A stretch of 31,270 bases of DNA from Mnemiopsis leidyi (Eukaryota; Ctenophora; Tentaculata; Lobata; Bolinopsidae), in contig JH153449.1 in assembly GCA_000226015.1 (NCBI GenBank), positions 1 through 31,270 of the forward strand, in the 5' to 3' direction. Position 1 is the stretch's first letter; the number at the start of each line of letters is the position of its first letter. Positions 22,886-31,270 of this stretch are shown here, piece by piece. Below the pieces are notes generated by a model, which did not search any database, was not told where the DNA came from, and saw only the letters and a program-made list of their open reading frames with translations. The position numbers and the translations under genes are program-made.

Positions 22886-23185
22886 TTGCTGAGTACAATT
22901 CACCTGGCTAGTCTGATAGACGTTAAATTTGGGTCGTGACGTGAGTCAGACATCAGTCACGTGACTATACGCTAATTGTGTCTACTTTCTGTGATCCGAC
23001 ATAACATCTGTTTGACATGTAGTATATCCTTGACAACCAGGATGTGCTTTCTGTATTAAAATCAAAAGTTCGCTTTATTCGACAAATGATTTATTTTACT
23101 TATTTCAGAAACTACTGAATACCAGATTTATAAATTACTCATTTAACCGATTTAACAAAATAACCTAAAATCCTGTAAATTACAG

Positions 23186-23363
23186 CGAGGATCGAGCGAG
23201 TACTCGGACCAGTCCTACAACGAGTACCAGATCGGGGAGGCAAGTCCAGACACCTCGCCCATGCACTACCGACCTCGCTCCCTCACTCCCCCTCCTGACC
23301 ACCGCAGGGATTACGTGCCTCAACCTCAACCTCTCTCTTACATCGAGCTCAATAGACTTCCTG
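23186..23363 (+). CDS. Common exon 2, Ser/Tyr/Pro-rich linker
   Basis: Acceptor gtaaattacag and donor CTG|gtaagc bound a 178-base exon that enters in phase 0 and leaves in phase 1. The 59 residues are low-complexity but clearly coding: Ser/Tyr-rich (RGSSEYSDQSYNEYQIGE), then Pro-rich (PRSLTPPPDHRRDYVPQPQP) and LSYIELNRLP. SPDTSP and SLTPPP are proline-directed kinase or SH3/WW-type sites in general form. It is probably a disordered linker between the basic region and the RING. Direct joining to the last exon would run out of frame, so the exon at 24333 is needed. Confidence 0.85.
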
Positions 23364-24061
23364 GTAAGCAGAAACTTTTTCTATCGTTTCGTTGCTGAGC
23401 TGTTTTGTTGATGGTCAATGCTTTTAACTCAGGGTTAAGTTTCCGGTTCCTGGCGCTAAATATTCAGAAATAAGGCGGAATGTCGAGATGACGATTTGTC
23501 AGCGATTTCTTGATCAAATAATGCCATCCTGTAAACTATAAATAACCATAACTAACCATGTATGTCATGTTAGCTCATGCTAAAACAAGGCCGGTAACTC
23601 TCTAAAGTATCAAACAGCAGCTTGACCAGCTGCGTCATCATGACTGATAAGATAAGCGTAATGTTTACAGATTTCTTGGCACGAACTTAATCACTACCAA
23701 CTTTGCTGTTTAGTAATGTTTGCTCGTTTCCACTCCCATTGGTCTGGTTTACTTTTGGAAATGCTCATCAACTATTCGTTTAACCCTAACTGACGGTTAA
23801 ATATGGCCGTTTAAACTTCTGCTTTTTCCCAAATGATCGTATGATGAGCGGGTGTAGCGATAAACAAATAAATTTCAAGGAGAAATGAGCATTGAGCATG
23901 TGATGTTTCCACCAATTTGGGAAACAAAGTGTACAAATATTAAATTGGGAAACCTGAAATAGTCCCTGATTTTTGTAAGTCAACATATCCGACAACTTAT
24001 GAGTTTCAGAGCTCAAATATTTTGTGGATGACCAATTACCTATGGCAAAACTTTCGTTCGA

Positions 24062-24243
24062 AAAGTATAAAGCAGCATTTACACAGCTACTTTCATATCA
24101 CATGCAATACTGATAATAAGATGAGTATCGATGATGCTGATTGATGCTGATTGATACAATGGTGGGTATTGATTTATCTTTGTCATGTGAATTTGTGTGC
24201 CTTTGTTGCACTGTAAAACAATGCCAAGCCAACAATACTGTTA
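24062..24243 (+). repeat. Intronic repeat, copy 1
   Basis: About 180 bases highly similar, in the same orientation, to 25922-26112. The shared core is tgataataagatgagtatcg followed by atgatgctgattgatgctgattgatacaatggtggg. Each copy lies 90-150 bases upstream of one of the two RING exons. It could be a short interspersed element or a segmental duplication of intron sequence. Confidence 0.85.
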
Positions 24244-24332
24244 CCAGTATGAAATAACTATTAAAAAAAGTTAAAGATAAGATAAAATCTCCTATATCAT
24301 ACATTCCTTTGTTACTAAGATTTCACTTTCAG

Positions 24333-24403
24333 TGGTAAAGTTACAAGGACATGAATTGCATACGAAGTGTTGTTGCGAGAAACCCTGGCAGAAAGACGAA
24401 GAG
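24333..24403 (+). CDS. Common exon 3, first half of RING-H2-like finger
   Basis: Acceptor tttcactttcag precedes a 71-base exon that accepts phase 1 from the 23363 donor and leaves in phase 0 at GAG|gtcagc, exactly what the last exon needs. The residues are VKLQGHELHTKCCCEKPWQK followed by DEE. The third Cys lies 14 residues before the Cys of the next exon's CGH, the usual C2-x14-C3 spacing of RING-H2 fingers. The expected partner Cys three residues earlier is a Lys, so the first ligand pair must be C-x-C or use a His. An intron-retained reading frame is longer but not protein-like. The donor gtcagc is weak. Confidence 0.7.
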
Positions 24404-25921
24404 GTCAGCTCAAGTTCCTTAATTTGGTTACAACTTTACAGCGAAACTTTTTTACCCGTTTTTTTATTTGTTGCTATTTCCTGGATTACAGCCAGTACTT
24501 TTAAAGCTATTAGTTGTTACAATGTATGTAATAACGTGCGGAATTTCAGTAATTCACAAATATAGTTGGCACGTTCACCTTCACACGTGCAATACACACT
24601 TTTCCTGCATGACACGTACAGCTATCGTAAATCAGCAATGGCACGCCCAAAACTAACGAAATGTTCGTTTTATGTGTAGAATATGTACCACTGTCACATC
24701 GTCAGTTGATTATCTCAATGTTAAAAATTCTATCTGGAGCCAAGAAGTCGTGAAAGCTCTCTTCTTTACAGTTACGCAAGATTGTACCCCTTCTAGGTCC
24801 TTAGAATAAGCGCAATATTTCACGCCCTTAACTATTTGTTGTTACACAGTTGACACTTGACACTGAAGCAGACCACCATAATTAGGGAGTTGTAGAGTTA
24901 CTGTGTAGTTTGTAGAGACAGGGATCACATACAATGTACCCAAGACTTATCTAGTTACAGACTTATCCAGCACATTACAAACATAATACAGGTGATAGAC
25001 TTGATGATAATACAATGTACATTTCTGGTATGTTTTACATTCCATTTCATACAATTCATCACGCTTACCTACTTGAATAACTTTCACACATTCTGTATTG
25101 ACTTCTCCGTCAATTTCTGGAATTACTGGACGGTTTATAGTGCTAACCAAACCCACATTTAACCGTCAAGTGCAGTTTAATTGGAGGGTAGACATGCGGT
25201 GTTTTCACTGATAATATGTACCATTTCACTGATAATATGTACCATCTAACCGTCAAGTGCAGTTTAATTGGAGGGTGGATATGCGGTGTTTTCACTGATA
25301 CAATCACATGTTTGCTGACGTCTAGATATCTTCGTATTGAGACAAATGATGTCTCTCTTAGATCTTAGTAGTCATTTTAAATTGCCCCGTACAATAACCT
25401 TTACAAGTTATGATAACCTTGCCTGACAGCTGCTGACAAACACCATATTTTAAAACAATAGCCCTCCTAACATATTCTTAGTTGCAGCAGTCAGCAGTCT
25501 CACCCCCGGAAATTTTGTCTCAATCCTATTCACGGTGTATCTCAACACATGTCTCCGACATAGTTGCTATGGAAATTTCCAACTATCCCAGTATCTCGTA
25601 GCTTTCTATAACGTGACTCTCTTTATCACGTTAAAATCTTTTACGTTACACTTTCCGTCACATGACACTCTCTTTCAGTTCTGCCATCTGGTGACGCAAC
25701 TTCTGTAATTGTCAGTCGTCAATTTTCTCAACCAGTAATTATAACTGAATAGAATGACGACAATATTGTTCTGCGGTAAATTGTACCAACCATTATTGTT
25801 AGCACCACCCTTCTAAACTTCTACAGTAACATCACGTAAATGATTGATAAAAACCCTGATAAATAACGTATTATGTATGTAATTCTATGGCTGATACGTG
25901 TAGAAGGTAGGACTGTCCAGG
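24404..25921. other. Intron between the two RING exons
   Basis: AT-rich intron, no exon supported. It contains a local duplication at 25160-25300. A minus-strand frame at 24947-25156 (69 codons) has a mildly protein-like composition but no partner exon. A plus-strand stop-to-stop frame near 25466-25707 is hydrophobic and has no ATG. Confidence 0.4.
25160..25300 (+). repeat. Local 54-bp direct duplication
   Basis: 25160-25213 and 25247-25300 are almost identical (taaccgtcaagtgcagttta ... ttttcactgata). They are separated by 33 bases that repeat atatgtaccat with part of the unit. Confidence 0.9.
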
Positions 25922-26112
25922 AAAGTATTAAGTGCCAGCATTAACACAGCTTCCTTCATATCCTATCACGTGCTATACTGATAATAAGATGAGTATCGAT
26001 GATGCTGATTGATGCTGATTGATACAATGGTGGGCATTCTTATACCTTTGTCACGTGTCTTTGTGTGCCTTTGTTGCACTGCAAAACCATGCCAAGCCAT
26101 CACTACTGTTAC
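25922..26112 (+). repeat. Intronic repeat, copy 2
   Basis: Second copy of the 24062-24243 sequence, same orientation. It shares the atgctgattgatgctgattg core and continues through tgtgtgcctttgttgcactg. It ends about 150 bases before the final RING exon. Confidence 0.85.
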
Positions 26113-26258
26113 GTCTCACGGAACATTGCTTTTCCGCACTTTAAAACATTCAGTCATCCACACAGTGATCAATGGAGAGGTTTATCACTTAAATCTCAAT
26201 AGAAATAAATAAAAAGTCTCACTATACAAACTATAGAATAAAATCCTCCCATCTGCAG

Positions 26259-26408
26259 GCAACTCAACTCCTGTGCGGACACAAGCTACACTCCACGTGC
26301 GCGTGCAAGCTCATGGAGACCGGAGTTTGTCCCATCTGTAAAACGGCGGAAGTTATCGACGACAAGGACAGGGAGATACGAATAGACCTGTCTGGCTTCA
26401 ACTTCTAG
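26259..26408 (+). CDS. Common exon 4, RING-H2 C-terminus and stop
   Basis: Acceptor ccatctgcag precedes GCA at 26259 and the frame runs 49 codons to TAG (26406-26408). Ligands read C-G-H-K-L-H-S-T-C then C-P-I-C: C-x-H-x2-H-x2-C-x10-C-x2-C, the C3-H-H-C pattern of RING-H2 E3 ubiquitin ligases. The VCPICK ending is typical. After the finger come 22 residues ending DLSGFNF. By family knowledge such fingers bind two zinc ions and recruit ubiquitin-conjugating enzyme; the substrate is unknown. The CGH begins six codons into the exon, so the domain is divided by an intron. The other plus frame hits a stop early and lacks the finger. Confidence 0.9.
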   Translation, partial: ATQLLCGHKLHSTCACKLMETGVCPICKTAEVIDDKDREIRIDLSGFNF

Positions 26409-27329
26409 CACACACCGCAATGTGTCGATCTTTAGCTGATCGCACATAACTTTGTTTTAGCCACAACTTTTCCTACGCCAGGGACTCTGGTGCTGTAGAG
26501 GCGCGTGTTGAAGAAATCTGCGGGACTCAGACTCGATATAGCTCGGTTGCGAGTCCAGGAATTTTAAAGATGGTTGAGTTTGCCGTGTTGATGTGCCAGC
26601 AAAACTAAATGATTGAAACGTGGGTTGTCAGAAAAGATGAGGAGAAAATGAGGAAATCGAATAATTTGATGTGACCCGTTATGCAGTCTAGTTTTAGCTT
26701 CATGAGTAACTGAACTCACTTATGAGAAATAATTTATAACATGGATGTAAAGTTGTGTATTTCCTGTTTGTAATGCCGTGTAATTTACACTAGGTCTTGT
26801 ATTGATAGAAACTGTGTACTTTATTGACTCTTTCTTTTAGATCACTGTTTGATAATTGAGAGGGCTGAATCTTGATTTTTTCATAGAGTGGAATATATCC
26901 AACCGTTTATCACGTACTCTTGTATCATAGTACTGTCCAAATCACATTTTAGTCTTAAATGAAGAGTAAGCAGAATGAATATTTTAGTTTTATTTATTAC
27001 GAAATGTAAGTTTAGTTACACTCTTTTATCACATTTTAATTGAATAAGCAGACACCAGTTACTACTTTGTTATGTGATCAAGATGACTTTCAATAGATAA
27101 GAGTTGAATAACATGAGCCAGAATTATCTAAATCGTTTAAATTAAAAATGTCAAATTTTGGCATTCAGGATAAGAAAATTGCATGATTCACTCTTTAAGA
27201 CGTAAATATTCAAACCCTAAAAATTGGTAACCTTATGTTTTTATTTAGGGTGCTTGAATTTATTACCATTTTCTCAAGACGATTATTCCGTCACAATATC
27301 TTGGTCTCCCTTGTAACACATAAAATAAA
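26409..27329 (+). other. Probable 3' UTR with polyadenylation signals
   Basis: AT-rich DNA after the stop with no open frame. The first canonical AATAAA is at 27324-27329, and a variant ATTAAA is at 27141-27146. Another AATAAA run lies at about 26204-26215, inside the last intron, and could terminate a short isoform. Confidence 0.5.
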
Positions 27330-28502
27330 ACTTCAGATTCAACTTAGCTTGATAAAAAGTCACGACAAAGTTATCGCGATCTCGTTATAACTGACGACAT
27401 CGAATTCTGCTTTCATTCCAGTTCAATCAGATGAGTCATGACAGAATCATGATTTCCTCCTGACTCTACATTAAGAAGAGATAGTTTGTCCCACAGTCGG
27501 TCACAGATTATATATTTACATACTGAAAACGAACGACGCTACGACAGAGCAATAACAAATCACGTGCGCGCGGCTTTAATCTTGTCGCGCGCATTGCACG
27601 TACGTACGTTTCGTTATTTCTGGGGGTTAGTGGATACTAGACGAAACTTGATGGACGAAAAATGACTCGTTTGCTGGTGTGCCACCACATAGTTAACCAT
27701 AAAACAGTAAGAATATGAATACAGATCATAGTTTCTTAAAAATTGTTTTCATAATTTCACATGTATCATTCAGTAAGACGTAAATACTAAATAAGTTTGG
27801 TGGGTGATTCTTGGCATAATTCAAAATGTCGATTTTCCCTATCCAGATTCCAGACATGTACGGTATGTGAAATATCTTATAGCAGTCAATCCCTACATGA
27901 CTGTTACGTTTTCTTAGACCCGGAAAAGTACGGTTGAGTTGATACATCATGCTGTACGACAGCATCCATCACTGTTTTAAATGTTGATATCGACTGACTG
28001 GTTTCGTTCATTTTATTATTCCTCCAGATCTTTTGTACGTCCATGGTTCATACTATCATGCTTCAAGCAGTTTAACAATATGTTTGTCTGTGGACCTCAG
28101 TCTTTGTAGGGAACCGGAGAGAACCACGCAGCGCCCGGTAACAAGACTTTAGTCGCTAATAAATCTAACATAAACATGTTACCAATTTATTATCACTCTG
28201 ATTCTACTTTCACATCAACTTCACTCAAATATAGGTAAAACTGGACAGTTCCAGACACTTGCACATGGCTTTGTTCCAACACTGAATGACCAAGTACGTA
28301 CGTGCGCGTCGTAAAATTTCCCAATCTTGATGGTAAGTGACCTAACTTATCAAAAGTGCAACTCCGCCGCGTGTGCGCTAAACCACCTAATTTTCGTTTC
28401 AACACGTGTTACTGGCGAGGTGACGTTATAGGTTAAGATCGCCCCACCGTTCCACATTTAAAGAAACAAAGAAAACTCGTCAATTAAATAAAAACATTTA
28501 AA
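27330..28502. other. Convergent intergenic region
   Basis: Lies between the RING gene 3' end and the minus-strand RPL35A 3' end. A CpG-rich patch at 27561-27609 (CACGTGCGCGCG ... CGCGCGCA ... ACGTACGTACGT) stands out, with a related GTACGTACGTGCGCG at 28292-28306. A minus-strand 79-codon frame (27726-27965) and a 70-codon frame (28193-28405) are not convincing genes. A minus-strand AATAAA at 28186-28191 is about 312 bases past the RPL35A stop. Confidence 0.4.
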
Positions 28503-29014
28503 TTAAACTCTTGATGGGTACAACATAACTCTAACGGTGGCTCCGATGGCTTTTGGCGGCAAGTTTGTTCTAAAAGAGGCTCTGACAAGTCCACTCGATC
28601 CGTGAGCTCTCCTGATCTTTCCCCAGATTACCCTCAATTTGGTTTCCCGTTTTGTGATCTTGTTCTTCCTGGATTTCTGTCCTCTGTAGATATAGGCTAC
28701 TCGCTTGCCATGGTAAAACTCTGTGTCGGCTTTAGCGTCAACACCTGCAAATAGCGTAGGTTGAGGTACGTGATTCACATTTCCCGCCAAAATCCCTTAG
28801 TTACACGGCGGGTATTGAGACCTGCTGCAGCTTACACTCACATATTTTAGCGAGCATCGTATTACAGAAAATGAAATCCGGGTCTGTGTAATTTATTAAG
28901 GTAGGGAGTGATCTAACCTTCGATTTTGAGGAGGGAGATAGAGCTGTCTTGGTTCCTAAGTCCACGTCTGTATCCAGTAACAATACCCTTTGCGAAGAGC
29001 TTGGTAGGCTGCAT
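28503..29014 (-). CDS. RPL35A: Ribosomal protein eL33 (L35A), complete
   Basis: Two exons, complement(28503-28744, 28918-29014), phase-1 intron of 173 bases with gttaga donor and ttgcag acceptor. The joined product is 112 residues (human about 110). Exon 1 starts [10 protein letters not shown] and contains [20 protein letters not shown], the conserved start of the family. Exon 2 carries [44 protein letters not shown] and the invariant ending RVMLYPSRV. It is a component of the large cytosolic ribosomal subunit. Reading exon 2 as a single ORF adds about 15 false intron-encoded residues; the start at 29014 is preferred because it restores the family N-terminus. An acceptor-like ctctcttag lies 9 bases upstream of the ATG, suggesting a 5' UTR intron or a spliced leader. 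Confidence 0.96.
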
Positions 29015-29312
29015 CTCGCCTTGCTAAGAGAGTCAGTTTATAACGTTAATTTTCTAGGACTAAATGATAAATAGTTATGTCGTTATTGGACACAAAATTG
29101 ACATTCAAGATTTAACTTTTTCTAATTGTAGAATTGTGAACAATAAATGCAAAATGAGAAAACTTTTTATCTGCAACGGCAGTAAAATTTGTATAATACA
29201 TTCGTAAGTAAAAATATCATTTAAAGCACGATATAAATAAGGAACAAAGCTTATAAAATAAATTACAACTAAAACATAGCTTTTCTCAATTCATATCAAC
29301 AGATCTGAAAAA

Positions 29313-29358
29313 GACATTCCACGAGTTTTTTGGATTGACAAAAAACTTGTAGAATGTC
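29313..29358. repeat. 20-bp inverted repeat (hairpin)
   Basis: Arms gacattccacgagttttttg and caaaaaacttgtagaatgtc are complementary at 18 of 20 positions with a 6-base loop. The stem is short for an animal microRNA precursor; it is more like a cruciform or a relic of a small foldback element. Confidence 0.85.
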
Positions 29359-29361
29359 CAA

Positions 29362-29384
29362 ATTTGGGCCCAAATCGGGGCGGG
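29362..29384 (-). promoter_or_regulatory. Palindrome plus GC box, possible RPL35A promoter
   Basis: A perfect 14-base palindrome (ATTTGGGCCCAAAT, 29362-29375) is followed by GGGGCGGG (29377-29384), an Sp1-type GC box. They lie 350-370 bases upstream of the RPL35A start codon, in otherwise AT-rich DNA. Confidence 0.35.
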
Positions 29385-29695
29385 CTTTGAAAATCCTTCC
29401 AATTAGTCCCCAAATGCAGAAGAACGATTATATATACACATCAAATAATAATTATAGAAAGCAATGAATTCCGAAATGTAAACTTGAAAAGGAAAACGGT
29501 ATTATTTTGAAGTGGAAATAGCTATACCGATGGACACTAAAAATTTTCAAGTCTTTCCGCGATAAAAACTCAACAACTAGGTTTCTTAAAACTAGAAGTT
29601 TCCAAAATCTTGGCAAATCTTCGACTTGAAAATGAACTGCTTATTAAAGCAGATAAATAACTCCTAGATGTTGTAATATGGTATCATCCTATCAT

Positions 29696-30686
29696 TTACA
29701 CAACTGTTTCCTTAGTTTCACTGTTCTCAGTAAGGATTTTAACTAAAGCTCCGTTGGGATGTCTGGAAGAAGGATCCTCAGTCCACTTGGTAAACATCTC
29801 AGATATGTAGGACATTGGAGTCCAGGTTGTGAAATCTGAAACAAATATATTAGCGAGTTATTCTAGATATAGTGTAAGTGTAAACAAGGTATTTCATTTA
29901 AACTAACAGTACCAGATTAAACCAGGTCTCGGATAAATAGTAACATTTCAATTTGGAGAAAGTTGACCTAGAGACCAAACCAGGGAATTACACTTCTACC
30001 TACCAGCATTAGCCATGAACTTGCGGTTCATGGGAGTATCCAGAGTTTTAGGGAGGATACACTGCACTACCGCACCTTCAGGGAGACCGCCCCCTTTCTG
30101 AGCTAGAGATGCGGTAAGTTGGTGTACCGCAGCTTTAGACAGACCGTACCCAATCATGAAGTGTGTACCCTGCCAAAGAGGGGTTGTAAGTGAAGGGAAG
30201 TTATTTTTAGTAGCAGCGGTTAGTTATTTTGTCTCATAGCAGTTCTGATTTAAATGTTACTTTTCTCTGTATGAGTAAGAAATGCGATCTTTTAGGGAAC
30301 TTTTTAATCGAAATAATTTCGCGATACACCTTCGTATTCATTCCCAATAGTTTTAAAACTATTTCAACACAAACAACACTACATTTATTGAAAATGAATT
30401 AAAAGTACGAACGTGTCTGTTCGAAATTCTTTTGAGTAGAAAGTTCCCTAAAAGATCGCACTTCTTAGTCATACAGAGAAAAGTAACATTTAAATCAGTC
30501 AGGAAATTGTTAGAAAAGACAGGAGTATAAAATGAGAGATAAGTCACAGGTCACTGTAATTTGACGGTTATCGGCTTTGTAGAACAACCTACCTCGAGAC
30601 ACGGTTCCGCTCCTGTGAGGGTTAGTAGACCTCCTTCTTTGAGATGTTTAGCAGCTACGTTAGCACTGATTACACTAGTCCAAATA
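29696..30686 (-). CDS. QDPR: Dihydropteridine reductase, C-terminal 3 exons (partial)
   Basis: NAD(P)H-dependent short-chain dehydrogenase that regenerates tetrahydrobiopterin from quinonoid dihydrobiopterin, supporting aromatic amino-acid hydroxylases; cytosolic. Three exons are present, complement(29696-29835, 30004-30169, 30593-30686), with matching phases (2 in; 0; 1) and a TAA stop. Residues align closely with human QDPR: IWTSVIS...[11 protein letters not shown] in the first; [30 protein letters not shown] in the second; [25 protein letters not shown] in the third. YGLSK is the catalytic Tyr-x3-Lys. About 132 of the roughly 240 residues expected are here. The Rossmann nucleotide-binding half must lie beyond the right edge, since no matching exon is seen in 30687-31270. 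RPL35A follows on the same strand. Confidence 0.96.
30245..30498. mobile_element. Foldback/MITE-like element in QDPR intron
   Basis: Two 59-base arms (30245-30303 and 30440-30498) are inverted copies matching at 57 of 59 positions, separated by 136 bases. This is typical of a foldback or miniature inverted-repeat element. No open frame; no clear target-site duplication was identified. Confidence 0.75.
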
Positions 30687-30762
30687 CTGCGGGAAAGAGG
30701 TTATATTATTTACCGCGTGATGCTATTATACCGGTTGAGTAAAACGTTGTATTTGCACATTT

Positions 30763-30911
30763 TTGTCGTATTACATCACCTTTTTTCGTATTACATCACC
30801 TTTTTTCGTGTTACATCACACTTATAGCCGTATTACCTCACACTTTTGCTATTATTTTCACAGTTGTGTCGTATTACTTCACACTTTCTCCTATTGTTTT
30901 CACAGTTAGTT
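30763..30911 (+). repeat. Degenerate tandem repeats in QDPR intron
   Basis: Two perfect 20-base units (gtattacatcaccttttttc) are followed by related (c)gtattacctcacacttt units. Two longer copies of about 50 bases share ttttcacagtt. Intronic, non-coding. Confidence 0.8.
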
Positions 30912-31270
30912 GCGTTAGTTTCATTCAGTTTTTGTACAAGATATCGTCATCTCGTCTCAAAATTAAATAAATAAAGTTTTAGCAGCAGTCGTTGAAAAAG
31001 CAATTTCTACTCGTGTGCATTTAATTACCGAAATCACGATATCAATATGCATTGAAACAAAGATTATCACATAATTGAAGTCACAGCTGCTATGTCGGAT
31101 TTTACAAAGTTCAAGGCGGATCAAAAAACGATTACCAAAATAAAATTGTCGCGAGGGGTAAAGAACTGGGCACACAGCCAACTCTCACGCAACCTGAAAG
31201 CATGTGACATGTCACGTGCCAGTTTATGCGCAGAAATGATACCACGTGTACACCACGTGACAAGCCAGTA
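30912..31270. other. QDPR intron, right edge, with E-box cluster
   Basis: AT-rich DNA with no exon recognised. The final 60 bases hold three CACGTG motifs (31213, 31243, 31253), the core of bHLH-type E-boxes. A minus-strand 72-codon frame (30963-31181) has no domain and is not called. Confidence 0.5.

Larger units (their letters stand above)
29015..29695. other. RPL35A upstream region
   Basis: A 680-base interval between the QDPR stop and the RPL35A start, probably containing the RPL35A promoter and a non-coding first exon. Features seen are the GC box and palindrome at 29362-29384 and the hairpin at 29313-29358. The rest is AT-rich and without coding potential. Confidence 0.5.

Noticed and set aside
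26461..26580. tRNA-like ggttgcgagtccagg segment
   Set aside because: No acceptor stem or anticodon arm could be folded around it; part of the RING gene 3' UTR.
27726..27965. Minus-strand 79-codon frame sharing PGLRKR with the frame at 12720-12974
   Set aside because: A six-residue match without surrounding similarity is likely chance; no exon signals.
28745..28790. Apparent N-terminal 15 residues of the RPL35A ORF (ATG at 28790)
   Set aside because: This is intron read-through: an acceptor at 28745/28746 and the upstream exon at 28918-29014 restore the conserved N-terminus.
28801..28983. Minus-strand 60-codon frame overlapping RPL35A exon 1
   Set aside because: Wrong frame across exon 1 and the intron; the correct frame gives the eL33 start.

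Overview
The window is animal nuclear DNA, AT-rich (very roughly 60-65% A+T), with GT-AG introns, several minisatellites and a 10-N assembly gap. It looks invertebrate: introns are hundreds of bases to a few kb, two recognisable genes lie close together, and coding exons prefer G/C-ending codons against an AT-rich background. I cannot name the species. The two genes I recognise with certainty are both on the minus strand at the right end: QDPR (dihydropteridine reductase, 3' half only, 29696-30686) and RPL35A/eL33 (complete in two exons, 28503-29014).

The rest (about 1.8-27.3 kb) is best explained as one long plus-strand gene that I do not recognise. Four exons at 21463-21723, 23186-23363, 24333-24403 and 26259-26408 have compatible splice phases (0/0, 0/1, 1/0, 0/stop). 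They encode a common 219-residue C-terminal half: a basic segment, a Ser/Tyr/Pro-rich segment and a C-terminal RING-H2-like zinc finger divided between the last two exons. Upstream, at least six separate coding segments (1856-2253, 10074-10178, 11826-11900, 14260-14997, 18968-19078, 20041-20139) each begin with ATG, mostly have an in-frame stop just before it, and end at a GT donor in phase 0. That is the phase the shared exon at 21463 accepts. The natural reading is a multi-promoter gene in which interchangeable N-termini are spliced to one RING-type (putative E3 ubiquitin ligase) body. Two of the first exons (18968 and 20041) encode visibly homologous peptides with an M-x-L-x-x-W-[IV]-R-R-T-S motif, so the array grew at least partly by exon duplication.

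Layout: 1-1855 nothing clear; 1856-2253 N-terminal module A; 2.3-10 kb long intron/intergenic DNA with a 34-bp minisatellite (6073-6416); 10.0-20.1 kb modules B to F separated by AT-rich DNA; 20.76-21.08 kb a 20-bp minisatellite carrying antisense 5' splice-site consensus; 21.46-26.41 kb common RING exons, with a 43-bp minisatellite and an intronic repeat pair; 26.4-27.3 kb probable 3' UTR; 27.3-28.5 kb convergent intergenic region; 28.5-29.0 kb RPL35A; 29.0-29.7 kb a short promoter-like interval with a hairpin, a palindrome and a GC box; 29.7-31.27 kb QDPR, whose intron holds a 59-bp-arm foldback element. RPL35A and QDPR have housekeeping roles (translation; tetrahydrobiopterin recycling), and I see no functional link between them and the RING gene.
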